51,617 nucleotides of DNA from Bacteroidota bacterium (GCA_023457935.1 JAEXBA010000063.1:1-51617); one strand, 5' to 3'. Numbered from the stretch's first letter, positions 42,616 to 51,529 are shown. The notes: a model not told the origin generated them from the sequence alone. Numbers and translations: made by a program.

Positions 42616-43851
42616 ATGAATGAAATTCTGAAAAATTATTCGGGTATTCTGCTTCTTCTGGCGGGAATAACAGCAGGAAGTCTGGTCGGTATTTTCCTTC
42701 CGGATACCGTGAAATACCTGAAACCTGTTGGTGATATCTTTCTGAATCTGCTTTTTGTAAGCGTGGTTCCTTTAGTATTTTTTGCTGTTGCCAATTCAAT
42801 TGGCGCCATTGAAAAGGAAGGAAAATTCGGAAAAATTATTTTTTCAATGGCTGGCACTTTTTTACTGTTTATCATTATTGCAGCGCTTTTCACAATAGTT
42901 GCCGTTTACCTTTTCCCAACGGAAGCTGCGGGAATGACTTCTGAAGAAAACATCGCCAACAATGAAGAATCAACCTCTTGGGGCGACCGAATTGTCAGTT
43001 TTTTCACCGTTGGTGAATTCACTCAGCTTTTTTCTAGGCAGAATATGCTCGCACTTTTAATTTTCGCATTCCTTACCGGAACTGCGGTCCGCAAAAGCGG
43101 CGAAAACGGTGTAGTATTCCGGAACTTTATTGCATCAGGATATGAAGTAATGAAAGAACTGCTGCTGCTGATTATGAAAGCCGCCCCGATTGGTTTGGGC
43201 GCTTATTTTGCGTATCAGGTTGCAACTGTCGGTCCTCAGCTGTTCGGCTTTTATGCGAAACCGCTCGGACTTTACTACGGCGCAGGAACAGTGTATTTCT
43301 TTGTGTTTTTTACGCTGTATGCTTTCATGGCAAAAGGCAGCGACGGTGTAAAAAAATTCTGGAAAAACAATATTTACCCGAGTTTAACAGCTATTTCCAC
43401 GTGCAGCAGTTTTGCTACGATGCCTGCCAATTTACAGGCCGCGGCGAAAATCGGAGTTCCGGAAAAGATTGCCAATATTGTGATTCCCATCGGAAGTACG
43501 CTTCATAAAAACGGTTCGTCAATGTCGTCGATCATTAAAATTTATGTTGCATTTCTGATTATCGGCAGAGATTTCTTTGATCCGATGAATCTGCTTTTGG
43601 CGCTCGGAATCACGGTTTTTGTCAGCATTGTCGCAGGCGGAATTCCAAACGGCGGTTATATTGGAGAAATGCTGATGATTTCTGTGTATCAGCTGCCACA
43701 GGAAGCCATTCCTGCAGTTTTGATTATCGGAACTCTTGTGGATCCCCTTGCAACCGTTCTGAACGCAACCGGAGACACTGTAGCTTCCATGTTTGTAACG
43801 AAAATATCAGGTGAAAAATTTGAGGAACCGCGGGAATTCGCTCCGGAATAA
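42616..43851 (+). CDS. Dicarboxylate/amino acid:cation symporter (DAACS)
   Basis: A 411-residue transporter of the glutamate/aspartate/dicarboxylate family (GltP/DctA like), with eight helices and two hairpins. Diagnostic stretches are FLNLLFVSVVPLVFFAVANS, the serine-rich SLTAISTCSSFATMPANLQ hairpin, PIGSTLHKNGSSMSSIIK and VDPLATVLNATGDTVAS (the substrate and cation-binding loop). It imports anionic substrates with protons or Na+. I start it at ATG 42616 (MNEILKNYSG) rather than the in-frame TTG 42595. A bidirectional terminator separates it from the M1 peptidase gene. Confidence 0.9.
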   Translation: MNEILKNYSGILLLLAGITAGSLVGIFLPDTVKYLKPVGDIFLNLLFVSVVPLVFFAVANSIGAIEKEGKFGKIIFSMAGTFLLFIIIAALFTIVAVYLFPTEAAGMTSEENIANNEESTSWGDRIVSFFTVGEFTQLFSRQNMLALLIFAFLTGTAVRKSGENGVVFRNFIASGYEVMKELLLLIMKAAPIGLGAYFAYQVATVGPQLFGFYAKPLGLYYGAGTVYFFVFFTLYAFMAKGSDGVKKFWKNNIYPSLTAISTCSSFATMPANLQAAAKIGVPEKIANIVIPIGSTLHKNGSSMSSIIKIYVAFLIIGRDFFDPMNLLLALGITVFVSIVAGGIPNGGYIGEMLMISVYQLPQEAIPAVLIIGTLVDPLATVLNATGDTVASMFVTKISGEKFEEPREFAPE

Positions 43852-43868
43852 CTGTGGTTAAAAATAAA

Positions 43869-43892
43869 AAAAGCCGGACTGCTCCGGCTTTT
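43869..43892. terminator. Bidirectional terminator between symporter and M1 peptidase
   Basis: AAAAGCCGGA and TCCGGCTTTT form a 10-bp perfect stem with a 4-base loop, with an A run before and a T run after. It can serve both convergent genes. Confidence 0.88.
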
Positions 43893-43909
43893 ACTCATTT
43901 ATCAAAATA

Positions 43910-46411
43910 CTATTGGTAAGACTGAATAGCTTTGTTTAAAGCGTCAATCTGTGCATTAATCGTCGGACTTTGCGGATTGGCTTTCAGAACCTGCATTTTT
44001 TTGTTCAGTCCGTCTTTCAGCATATTTATAATCATCATTTTTGCCTGAGGATTCTGGGCAACCTGTCCTTTTGCCTGCTGCAGAATCTTCGCAAGGTTTT
44101 CTGTTGCTTTAAGGTTATCGGAATTCATAATCCAGTTAAATCCTTCTTCCGCTGCGGCTCCAAGCTTAGGATCCTGAAATTTAATGAACGGATAAAATGC
44201 CACTGTGGAAGCAATGGCCGGCATCTGTTTTTCAATCTTATTCTCAACAATAATCGGAAGAACCGAACTCATCAGTTCTTCTGATACATTTTCAAGTTGA
44301 ACCTTATCCGCCAGTGCGACGACCCTTGAAGGTTCACTTACAGCAATCCCGGCCAGAGAAGCGGCTTTCACTGCGTTGGAAACCGCCGAAATTCCTTTTT
44401 CGAACATTGGAAGATACTTTTTATCCTTTGTTTTGGCCAGCGCTGACAATGCCGATGCCTGAACCAATGTTTTCGGATCCGATGAAGCCATTTTCTCCAC
44501 CTCTGAAACCATGGATTTCTGATCAGATTTGGAAAGATCCAAAGCGGACAGGGCTTTCATACGAACACGGAAGAAAGGATCTTTAAGTGCTGCCTGCAAA
44601 ATTTTGACAGACGCCGCATCTCCCGAGTTTTCGGCCGCAAATTCCACCGCTTTATAACGGCTGAAAAAATCTTTGGAATTCTGATACTGCGTGCGGAAAT
44701 TATCCGCAGTCTTCGTGTGGGTAATATCAGCAAGAAGCAAACCGTCCGGATTTACATTTACAAAATCGGGTTTTGAGGAAGTATTTACCACAAAATCGTT
44801 CTTCGATTTTGCACTGGCCCAAAAAGTATGTCTCTTTGGTTTTCCGTTTTCGTAAACGTCTACAGAAACCGGAAACTCAAACAGTTCGCTCTGCGTCTGT
44901 GCAATGGAAACGGTTGCCTGCTTTTTCATAGGATCGTAACCTGTCTGTACAATAAGTTTGGGATGTCCCGAACCGAAAAACCACTGATTGAAGAACCAGT
45001 TAAGGTCTTTTCCGGAAACCTTTTCAAGTGAAAGACGCAGCTGATGCGCTTCGCCTGTTCCATATTCATACGTTTTCAGATAATCGGTAAGACCTGCAAA
45101 AAAAGCCTCATCACCAAGATAATTTCTCAGCATGTGCAGAATTCCGCCACCTTTATTGTACGAAACACCGTCGAACATGTCTTCGCGGGCATGAAAATCA
45201 AAACGAACAAGATCTTTGTTGATATTGGACGGATCTCTTCTGTAGTTTTCAAGGGAAGTCATCAGATGATAATCGGCCTGATCTTTTCCGTATTTATATT
45301 CGTTCCAGAGGTATTCTGAGTAGTCTGCAAAGGATTCGTTCACTGTTAAATTGCTCCAGCTTTCTGTGGTTACCAGATCTCCAAACCAATGGTGGAACAC
45401 TTCATGGGCGATGACATCTTCCCATTTGTTTTCATCAATCAGGTCTCCAGGTTTCTGCTGGGCGGATTCACCATGCAAAGTTGCAGTAGTGTTCTCCATG
45501 GCTCCTGAAACATAATCACGGGCGACAATCTGCGCGTATTTGGCCCACGGATACTCATAATTCAGTTTTTTGGAAAAGAAATCGAGCATTTCCGGTGTAT
45601 TGCCGAAAATCTGCTTTGCATACGGTTCATATTCCTTTTCGACATAATAGTCAACTGCAATATTTTTCCATTTGTCTTTCACCACAGCATATTCACCGAC
45701 GCCCATAAAAAACAGATACGGCGCATGTTTCTTGTCCATTACCCAGTGATCAGTGCGGTTTGTGCCTTCTTTTTTTGAGTCTTTCAGGATTCCGTTGGAA
45801 AGTGTTACATACTTATCCGGAACCGTCATGTAAATCTCCTGCGTAGTCTTCTGATTAGGTTTGTCGATTGTTGGAAACCATACCGAAGAAGATTCTGTTT
45901 CGCCCTGCGTCCAGATCTGTGTCGGCTTATCGCCTTCCTTTCCCTGTGCATTGATGAAGTAAAGACCTTTAGCATCTGTGATTGCTGCACTTCCGCGCTG
46001 TTTCACTTCATTTGGGCGGGCCACATACTTGATATAGACGGTGTAGTTTTCATTACGGCTGTACTTTTTATCCAGACTTACAGTGAGCATATCGTCCTTA
46101 TAATCGTACTTTAAAGGGGTTTTGCTTCCGTTTTTTTCTACCGCAACTTCACTGATCAGCATTGCTTTTGCATCCAGAACAATTTCATCCGAAGCATAGA
46201 AGTAAGGACTCGCTGTAATCCAGGCTTCACCATTCATCTGTTCCTTGGCGTAATCAAAATTTACTTTGAGCTTGGTGTGTTTCAGCTCTGTGGATTTGGT
46301 AGCTGTTGCCCGGTAAACACTTTCTCTGCCGGAGGTTTCCGTTTGAGCTTGAACAAAACCGGATGTAAAAAATGCACCGAAAAACAGTGCGGCTATCAAT
46401 ATTTTCTTCAT
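43910..46411 (-). CDS. M1 family aminopeptidase
   Basis: An 833-residue exported zinc aminopeptidase. The signal peptide covers residues 1-22. The exopeptidase motif GAMEN is at 303-307, and the zinc site is HEVFH (336-340) with the third ligand Glu359 in NESFADY. A C-terminal armadillo/HEAT-like helical region (about 580-833) contains repeated Ala/Leu/Val-rich helices. It probably cleaves N-terminal residues from peptides in the periplasm. It lies 15 bases downstream of a 75-residue gene and is likely co-transcribed with the serine hydrolase. Confidence 0.94.
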   Translation of the reverse strand: MKKILIAALFFGAFFTSGFVQAQTETSGRESVYRATATKSTELKHTKLKVNFDYAKEQMNGEAWITASPYFYASDEIVLDAKAMLISEVAVEKNGSKTPLKYDYKDDMLTVSLDKKYSRNENYTVYIKYVARPNEVKQRGSAAITDAKGLYFINAQGKEGDKPTQIWTQGETESSSVWFPTIDKPNQKTTQEIYMTVPDKYVTLSNGILKDSKKEGTNRTDHWVMDKKHAPYLFFMGVGEYAVVKDKWKNIAVDYYVEKEYEPYAKQIFGNTPEMLDFFSKKLNYEYPWAKYAQIVARDYVSGAMENTTATLHGESAQQKPGDLIDENKWEDVIAHEVFHHWFGDLVTTESWSNLTVNESFADYSEYLWNEYKYGKDQADYHLMTSLENYRRDPSNINKDLVRFDFHAREDMFDGVSYNKGGGILHMLRNYLGDEAFFAGLTDYLKTYEYGTGEAHQLRLSLEKVSGKDLNWFFNQWFFGSGHPKLIVQTGYDPMKKQATVSIAQTQSELFEFPVSVDVYENGKPKRHTFWASAKSKNDFVVNTSSKPDFVNVNPDGLLLADITHTKTADNFRTQYQNSKDFFSRYKAVEFAAENSGDAASVKILQAALKDPFFRVRMKALSALDLSKSDQKSMVSEVEKMASSDPKTLVQASALSALAKTKDKKYLPMFEKGISAVSNAVKAASLAGIAVSEPSRVVALADKVQLENVSEELMSSVLPIIVENKIEKQMPAIASTVAFYPFIKFQDPKLGAAAEEGFNWIMNSDNLKATENLAKILQQAKGQVAQNPQAKMMIINMLKDGLNKKMQVLKANPQSPTINAQIDALNKAIQSYQ

Positions 46412-46426
46412 AGTAGAGTTAGGATA

Positions 46427-46654
46427 TTATTTGGTTTTCGGACTGATGAGTATATCAAAAATATCGTTTACAATACTTTCATATTCGCCTTTTTTGAGCT
46501 GTTCCTTGCTTTTGTTGAAGGCCTTTTTCAGTTCGCTTTCAGGATTGGTTTCGTCTATTATTTCTGCGGTTTTTACACCTTTGATATTCATAAGAACTGC
46601 TTTCAGAATCTCTAAATCAGCATTTTCTTCAGCAACTATTTTAAGATATTTCAT
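46427..46654 (-). CDS. Small acidic/basic hypothetical protein
   Basis: A 75-residue soluble protein of unrecognised family. It starts MKYLKIVAEENADLEILKAVL, which may form a beta-alpha unit, and continues with a Lys/Glu-rich helix (ELKKAFNKSKEQLKKGEYES). It sits in a tight run, 2 bases after the serine hydrolase and 15 bases before the M1 peptidase. It resembles small antitoxin-like proteins in composition, but no toxin partner is next to it. Confidence 0.65.
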   Translation of the reverse strand: MKYLKIVAEENADLEILKAVLMNIKGVKTAEIIDETNPESELKKAFNKSKEQLKKGEYESIVNDIFDILISPKTK

Positions 46655-46656
46655 TT

Positions 46657-47967
46657 TTATTCTTTTGTAAATGGTATTTTCATTCCGGCCTGGTTGAGTG
46701 TCATCTTTTTATGGTCTGCATCAAACACCATCTCAATGCCGGCCTCTTCAAAAACAAAAGTATTTTCGGAAGTGGCCTGCAGAGGAAATTCTCCCTGGCC
46801 TGTTGCCTGTGCAAAAAGCAATCCTTCTTTTTCACGAACCTCTATTTTTAAAGGAATCTGTGTTGAAGAATAGGTCCCCACATAATTTTTTATCAGCGAA
46901 GCATTCAGCTGAACTGTTTTGAAATCCGGAACCGTTACTTCTTTTCCGGTAGCTGCCCTCATCGCTGCAATGGCAATTTTATTGTTATCAAAAGAAGAAC
47001 CGTTCGACAGCATTACATACCCTATTTTCAGTTCAGGAAAATAATAAAGCGCTGATGAAAAACCGTCAATCCCACCGTTATGCCCAAATCCTGTATTGTC
47101 GTGAAACGGCACCGAAAACAAACCATAGCCGTAATTGTCGGTCATTTTCGTCATTTCGGCAAGACTTGCTGCTGTAACGATTCTGTTGCGGAATAGATTT
47201 CCAATAAATTTCAGCAGATCTGTGGTTGTGGAAACAATTGCGCCTGCACCGGAAGGTACCGACATATCGGTTTCTGTGCTTTTTGCCATATCGAAAAGAT
47301 TATATGAATAGGCTTCAGCGTTGGCCGAATTGATTTTGCCTCCGTAATATGTATTGTGAAGCGCCAGCGGTTTTGTAATTTTCTCTTCCAGAATTTCGGA
47401 ATAGGATTTCCCATATATTTTTTCCAGAATAAAAGTGAGAAGAATATATCCCGAATTGCTGTAGTTCATTTTCAGACCCGGATTGAAATCGCTTTCATTT
47501 ACAGCAATGAGCTGCAGCATTTCTTCCTGCGTTTTTGGCGTCTGGTTCCACAGAAGATAATCCGGTCGAGCCGTTACATTAGGAATGCCGCTTCTGTGGC
47601 TTAGCAGATGGCTTATGGTAATTTTTCCGGCGTTTTTTATTTCAGGAAAAAAATTCGAAAGTCGGTCAGTAAGTTTCAGTTTTTTCTCTTCTACAGCTTT
47701 CATAATCAGTACTGCAGTGAAAGTTTTTGTAATGGAACCGATTCTGAATTTAGTATCAGCAGTATTTTTTACTTTATTTTCGGCGTCAGCAAAACCGACT
47801 GCTCTGCTGTAAACCATATGCTGATCATCAAGAAGCGCAACACTGCCAGAAAACTTGTTATTTTGCTCCAAAGCGTTCATGAACTCATCCATTTTTGCTT
47901 TGTTGAAACTTTGAGCCAACACCACTGAACAAAAAAACAAACTGAGTAACGCGACAGTTTTATGCAT
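46657..47967 (-). CDS. Serine hydrolase of the class C beta-lactamase/PBP-like family
   Basis: A 436-residue exported protein. The signal peptide ends near residue 19 (MHKTVALLSLFFCSVVLAQ). Active-site motifs are S78-I-T-K81 (SxxK), YSNSGYIL (YxN) and the third-motif region GFGHNGGIDGF. The C-terminal 100 residues form a lipocalin-like or beta accessory domain (TYSSTQIPLKIEVREKEG). Such proteins are peptidases or esterases acting on D-amino-acid peptides or lipids; true beta-lactamase activity is not implied. I start it at ATG 47967; the upstream extension lacks a signal. Confidence 0.85.
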   Translation of the reverse strand: MHKTVALLSLFFCSVVLAQSFNKAKMDEFMNALEQNNKFSGSVALLDDQHMVYSRAVGFADAENKVKNTADTKFRIGSITKTFTAVLIMKAVEEKKLKLTDRLSNFFPEIKNAGKITISHLLSHRSGIPNVTARPDYLLWNQTPKTQEEMLQLIAVNESDFNPGLKMNYSNSGYILLTFILEKIYGKSYSEILEEKITKPLALHNTYYGGKINSANAEAYSYNLFDMAKSTETDMSVPSGAGAIVSTTTDLLKFIGNLFRNRIVTAASLAEMTKMTDNYGYGLFSVPFHDNTGFGHNGGIDGFSSALYYFPELKIGYVMLSNGSSFDNNKIAIAAMRAATGKEVTVPDFKTVQLNASLIKNYVGTYSSTQIPLKIEVREKEGLLFAQATGQGEFPLQATSENTFVFEEAGIEMVFDADHKKMTLNQAGMKIPFTKE

Positions 47968-48015
47968 AATAACTTTAAATAAAATAAGTACTGTTTTACA
48001 GCTGATTGTTACAAA

Positions 48016-48039
48016 AAAGTGAGGAAACAACCTCACTTT
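48016..48039 (-). terminator. Terminator of thyA
   Basis: AAAGTGAGG and CCTCACTTT form a 9-bp perfect stem with a 6-base loop; on the minus strand it is followed by TTT. It begins 8 bases after the thyA stop. Confidence 0.78.
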
Positions 48040-48046
48040 CATTTAT

Positions 48047-48841
48047 TTATACTGCTACAGGCGCTTTAATTCCGGGATGCGGATCGTAATTTTCCAAAGT
48101 GAAATCTTCAAAGCTGAAACTGAAAACATCTTTTATCTCAGGATTCAGCTTCATGGCCGGCAATGGTTTCGGATCACGGGAAAGCTGTTTTTTCACCTGC
48201 TCAAAATGAGTATTGTAGATATGAACATCACCGAAAGTATGTACATAATCGCCGACTTCAAGCCCGCAAACCTGCGCTACCATCATGCAGAGCAACGCAT
48301 AACTGGCAATATTGAACGGAACGCCCAGAAAAACATCGGCACTTCTCTGATAAAGCTGCAGCGACAGTTTACCTTCGGCAACATAAAACTGAAACATCGT
48401 GTGGCAGGGCGCCAGAGCCATATTCGGAATTTCGGCTGCATTCCAGGCGGAAACAATCAGCCGGCGGGAGTCCGGATTCTTTTTAATCTGCTCAATAACA
48501 TCCGCAAACTGATCCACAATTTTATTGTCTGCACCGCGCCAGCTTCTCCACTGCGCACCGTAAACCGGCCCCAAATCGCCGTTTTCATCGGCCCATTCAT
48601 TCCAGATTGAAACTCCGTTATCAGTAAGGTATTTGATATTGGTATCACCGTTCAAAAACCACAAAAGCTCATAAATAATTGACTTCAGGTGTACTTTCTT
48701 GGTTGTCACCAACGGGAAACCTTTAGAGAGGTCGTAACGCAGCTGATATCCGAAAATGCTTCGAGTTCCGGTTCCTGTGCGGTCGGTCTTGTCGGTTCCG
48801 TTATCTAAAATATGCTGAAGTAAATCGAGGTAGTTTTGCAT
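48047..48841 (-). CDS. thyA: Thymidylate synthase
   Basis: A 264-residue folate-dependent thymidylate synthase, exactly the length of E. coli ThyA, converting dUMP to dTMP with methylene-THF. The catalytic nucleophile is C146 in MALAPCHTMFQFYV; RTGTGTRSIFGYQ (phosphate loop) and DNA-folate contacts PDSRRLIVSAWN and QRSADVFLGVPFNIASYALL are intact. I use ATG 48841 (MQNYLDLLQHI); the frame extends 56 codons upstream but those overlap a terminator and are not conserved. Confidence 0.97.
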   Translation of the reverse strand: MQNYLDLLQHILDNGTDKTDRTGTGTRSIFGYQLRYDLSKGFPLVTTKKVHLKSIIYELLWFLNGDTNIKYLTDNGVSIWNEWADENGDLGPVYGAQWRSWRGADNKIVDQFADVIEQIKKNPDSRRLIVSAWNAAEIPNMALAPCHTMFQFYVAEGKLSLQLYQRSADVFLGVPFNIASYALLCMMVAQVCGLEVGDYVHTFGDVHIYNTHFEQVKKQLSRDPKPLPAMKLNPEIKDVFSFSFEDFTLENYDPHPGIKAPVAV

Positions 48842-48869
48842 AAAAATGTGGTTTTCACAAAAATAAAAA

Positions 48870-48889
48870 ACCTTCCCCAAAAGGAAGGT
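48870..48889 (-). terminator. Terminator of the repeat-protein transcript
   Basis: ACCTTCC and GGAAGGT pair (7 bp) with a 6-base loop; the minus strand continues into a T-rich run. It lies 30 bases after the stop of the upstream repeat-protein gene and before thyA. Confidence 0.72.
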
Positions 48890-48918
48890 AAATTGTTGAT
48901 AAGTAAAAAGTGTAATTC

Positions 48919-49563
48919 CTAAAATATCTTTACCGTTACCGCAACAGAATTTCCGGAGAGCGACCGCAAACGGCCCACTTTCATGGATGACGAATAATAA
49001 TCTTCCCAATAGCTGAAATGTACGGGGCCGATATCCTTAAGCTGTCCGTAGGTAGTTTTGTCGTTCTGATCGTTGTAATAATCAATTTTGATGTCTCCGA
49101 TTCTGCTGATTTTGCCTACCAGCGTAACATCAAAACCGGTTCTGCGCCAATAATCCAACTGTATATCACCAATATGCTTCACTTTTCCGTAGCGGTCTTT
49201 TTCCGTTTTATTTTCGAAATATTCCACCGCGAGATCTCCGATACTTTTTATTTTGCCGTACTTAATATCCTGGGAATCCAGTCCGGTATAATACTGAATT
49301 AATGTGCCGTTCACACTGCTGAGTTTTCCCATGATTTCCGGAAACTCTTCCGATTCGATATAGTCGAAATTCCCATCAATCAGTTCATCAAAAATACCTG
49401 AAATTCCACCCTGTTCATCCAGAATAACCGTTATTTTACCGGTCTTGATTTCCACCGTCCGGATGTTGTATGAAGCTTTATTCACGTTCGCAAGAAGCGA
49501 AAAATTCTGCGCCGAAGAGCTCAGACTGATGAATATCGAAAGCAGTAAAATCCTGATTTTCAT
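48919..49563 (-). CDS. Exported protein with tandem 23-residue repeats
   Basis: A 214-residue protein of unrecognised family. A signal peptide (residues 1-18, ending SSAQ) precedes a beta-rich N-terminal part and then about six tandem copies of a 23- to 24-residue unit with consensus YGKxKxIGDIxxDYW (residues about 79-101, 102-124, 125-148, 149-171, 172-195 and a degenerate last copy). Each unit probably makes two or three short strands, so a repeat fold such as a solenoid or propeller-like sheet is possible. I start it at ATG 49563. It follows a Gre-family gene by 14 bases. No function is evident. Confidence 0.75.
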   Translation of the reverse strand: MKIRILLLSIFISLSSSAQNFSLLANVNKASYNIRTVEIKTGKITVILDEQGGISGIFDELIDGNFDYIESEEFPEIMGKLSSVNGTLIQYYTGLDSQDIKYGKIKSIGDLAVEYFENKTEKDRYGKVKHIGDIQLDYWRRTGFDVTLVGKISRIGDIKIDYYNDQNDKTTYGQLKDIGPVHFSYWEDYYSSSMKVGRLRSLSGNSVAVTVKIF

Positions 49564-49577
49564 AATTGTGTTTTTAG

Positions 49578-50018
49578 TTACCAAATGTTTCTGATGACAC
49601 GGGTTATACCGTTAACAGCAAATTTATCGCCACTTTTTTTTCCGGTCATTACTTTCGCGACAGGAGAGTCGGGCGAAACTGCAAAAATTTTTGTCTGCGC
49701 GAGTTTCAATTCACCACCGGAAACCGCAATGTAGAAAAATCCGGCGTCTGTCTCCACCAGCGAACCGTTTCCAATGACCTGATGCGGAACAGCGCTCAGG
49801 TTTTTCAGGACGCTTTCTGCTTTTCGGTTTTCGTTCAGCTGAAGCTGAAGATTATTGATTTCCTGCTGAAGCATTTCGCGGCCTGTCTCATATTTGTCGC
49901 CCATGGAACTCTTCGTTTCACTGTTGGAAGAACGGGTTTCCTCAATCAGATCTTCCAGTTTCCCAATCTTCTCACGAATCCGGGTTTTAAGCATTTCAAG
50001 GACGAGAGCCTTATCCAT
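49578..50018 (-). CDS. GreA/GreB family transcription elongation factor
   Basis: A 146-residue Gre-family protein. Residues 1-75 form a coiled-coil hairpin whose tip reads SMGDKYETG; D41 and E44 fall at the positions of the acidic pair that GreA and GreB use to stimulate RNA cleavage by RNA polymerase. The C-terminal 65 residues form the usual beta-rich domain (GSLVETDAGFFYIAVSGGEL). The protein is about a dozen residues shorter than E. coli GreA and departs from its usual DLSENAEY tip sequence. Database names such as 3-oxoacyl-ACP synthase for this group look like errors. It precedes the repeat-protein gene. Confidence 0.82.
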   Translation of the reverse strand: MDKALVLEMLKTRIREKIGKLEDLIEETRSSNSETKSSMGDKYETGREMLQQEINNLQLQLNENRKAESVLKNLSAVPHQVIGNGSLVETDAGFFYIAVSGGELKLAQTKIFAVSPDSPVAKVMTGKKSGDKFAVNGITRVIRNIW

Positions 50019-50053
50019 CAGTCTAAAAATTAAACTACTAAAGTAGTAAATAA

Positions 50054-50076
50054 AAAACGGGCAATATGCCCGTTTT
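50054..50076. terminator. Bidirectional terminator between amylase and Gre genes
   Basis: AAAACGGGC and GCCCGTTTT form a 9-bp stem with a 5-base loop, flanked by an A run and a T run. It lies 22 bases downstream of the GH13 stop. Confidence 0.82.
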
Positions 50077-50098
50077 CAATGTTTTGCAAAAAATGATA

Positions 50099-51454
50099 TT
50101 ATTTTTTGTAGACTTCGTAACCCGAAACCGGCAGGAAAAATGCACTGTCACGGCTGAAATCTTTTCTCTGTCCGCCAAAAGCATCTGTAAATTCTCCCGA
50201 AAGATTGCTGTCCGTAATGTTAAACTGAACCGGTTCTTTGGAAAAATTCAGAAGGGTAAGTACTTCATTTGCGCCGTTTTTTCTAACGTAGGCAAACACT
50301 TTATCGTCCGCTGTCGTTTTCAGAATGTAGGTTGCAACTGCCGGATCGCCACCGCGAAGTGCAGGATTAGAAGATTTAAGATTTAAAAGTGTTTTGTAGA
50401 AACTGTGAAGTTCCGGCTTGTCGGTCCACGGAATCGGATCTTTCTCAAAAAACTCAAGACGTTTGGTCTTCAGCGGAAGTTCCTGCCCGTTGTAAATGAG
50501 AGGAACACCATTCCATGTTATCGAGAATACAGCCAGAGGTTTCGCAAAAACACCATATTTTTCATATTCTGTACCGTTCCAGGTATTTTCATCGTGATTG
50601 GATGTGAACCATGCTCTCATAGAAGAATCTCCGATATCAGAATAACGGGACAGCAGCGATTTCAGGTCATCAAAAGATGCTTTTCCTTCATTAAAACCCT
50701 TTGTTTTATGCATCCAGGTCCAAATGTAACTGGCGTCGAATACTTTTCCGTAATCCGGGTTCTCCAGCTCATCAAACTCTCCAAGGAAGAAGAGCGGTTT
50801 TACTTTTTCAACCTCAGGTCTTGCCTGCTGCCAGAAATCCACTTCAACCCAAGCGGCAAGGTCGCAGCGGAAACCGTCGATATCAGCTTCACGAACCCAG
50901 AATTTCATGGCTTCAATCATTGCATTTCTCATTTCCGGATTGCTGTAATCCAGCTCAATGATATCATCCATACCAGAAGCAATCTGAAAATCTCCGGTCT
51001 TTGGATCTTTCAGATAATATTCAGGATGGGTCTGCGTCCACACATGATCCCAACCGGTGTGATTGGCCACCCAGTCGATAATAACCTTGAAACCCATTTT
51101 ATGTGCCTCATCCACCATGTGTTTGAAGTCTTCCATAGTTCCGAACTCAGGATTGATAGCAGTGTAATCCTGCGCAGCATACTGACTTCCCAGGGTTCCT
51201 TTCTTGTTTTTCTGAGCAATAGGTGTAATCGGCATAAACCAAAGTGTCTTCACACCCATTTCTTTCAGACGCGGCATGTGTTTTTCGAATGCGCGGAAAG
51301 TGCCTTCCGGTGTATACTGACGGATATTTACTTCATAAATATTCGTGGTTCGCTTCCATTCAGAGGGTAGTTCCATGTTTTTGTCGAGATTTTTCTGTGA
51401 GGTGCAGGACAGGATTCCCAAACCGATTATTGCTAATAAAATTGCCTTTTTCAT
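50099..51454 (-). CDS. GH13 family alpha-amylase lipoprotein
   Basis: A 451-residue alpha-glucan hydrolase-like lipoprotein. The lipobox GILSC gives Cys17. The TIM-barrel motifs are DWVANHTG (region I), GFRCDLA with nucleophile Asp198 (region II), FFLGEFDE with acid/base Glu226 (region III) and FTSNHDEN with Asp288 (region IV). A short C-terminal beta domain follows. It probably degrades maltodextrins at the periplasmic or outer surface. I use ATG 51454; the 27-codon upstream extension lacks a signal. An exact -7 element with an overlapping palindrome lies at 51463-51477. The specificity is not resolved. Confidence 0.9.
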   Translation of the reverse strand: MKKAILLAIIGLGILSCTSQKNLDKNMELPSEWKRTTNIYEVNIRQYTPEGTFRAFEKHMPRLKEMGVKTLWFMPITPIAQKNKKGTLGSQYAAQDYTAINPEFGTMEDFKHMVDEAHKMGFKVIIDWVANHTGWDHVWTQTHPEYYLKDPKTGDFQIASGMDDIIELDYSNPEMRNAMIEAMKFWVREADIDGFRCDLAAWVEVDFWQQARPEVEKVKPLFFLGEFDELENPDYGKVFDASYIWTWMHKTKGFNEGKASFDDLKSLLSRYSDIGDSSMRAWFTSNHDENTWNGTEYEKYGVFAKPLAVFSITWNGVPLIYNGQELPLKTKRLEFFEKDPIPWTDKPELHSFYKTLLNLKSSNPALRGGDPAVATYILKTTADDKVFAYVRKNGANEVLTLLNFSKEPVQFNITDSNLSGEFTDAFGGQRKDFSRDSAFFLPVSGYEVYKK

Positions 51455-51462
51455 TAAATGAT

Positions 51463-51477
51463 CTTTGCGCAAAGGTA
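51463..51477 (-). promoter_or_regulatory. -7 element with overlapping palindrome before the GH13 gene
   Basis: On the minus strand TACCTTTG (plus 51470-51477) is an exact TAnnTTTG element. CTTTGCGCAAAG (51463-51474) is a perfect 12-base palindrome overlapping it and the predicted start site. No good -33 TTG is present. A bound regulator would block or replace the polymerase contact here; that is inference. Confidence 0.45.
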
Positions 51478-51498
51478 CGCAATTAGGCACAAAAAAAG

Positions 51499-51529
51499 AG
51501 GCTGTCTCAAAAGAGAGATAGCCTTTTTT
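51499..51529. terminator. Hairpin upstream of the GH13 gene, first
   Basis: AGGCTGTCTC and GAGATAGCCT pair over 10 bp with one G-T pair and a 6-base loop, with an A run before and a T run after. It looks like a terminator usable in both directions. Confidence 0.55.

Noticed and set aside
46427..46654. 75-residue gene considered as the antitoxin of a toxin-antitoxin pair
   Set aside because: Both neighbours are full-length exported hydrolases and no toxin-like ORF adjoins it.
50405..51370. 321-codon open frame on the plus strand
   Set aside because: It lies wholly opposite the GH13 gene, whose four catalytic motifs are intact; the translated product has no recognisable domain and looks like an antisense shadow.
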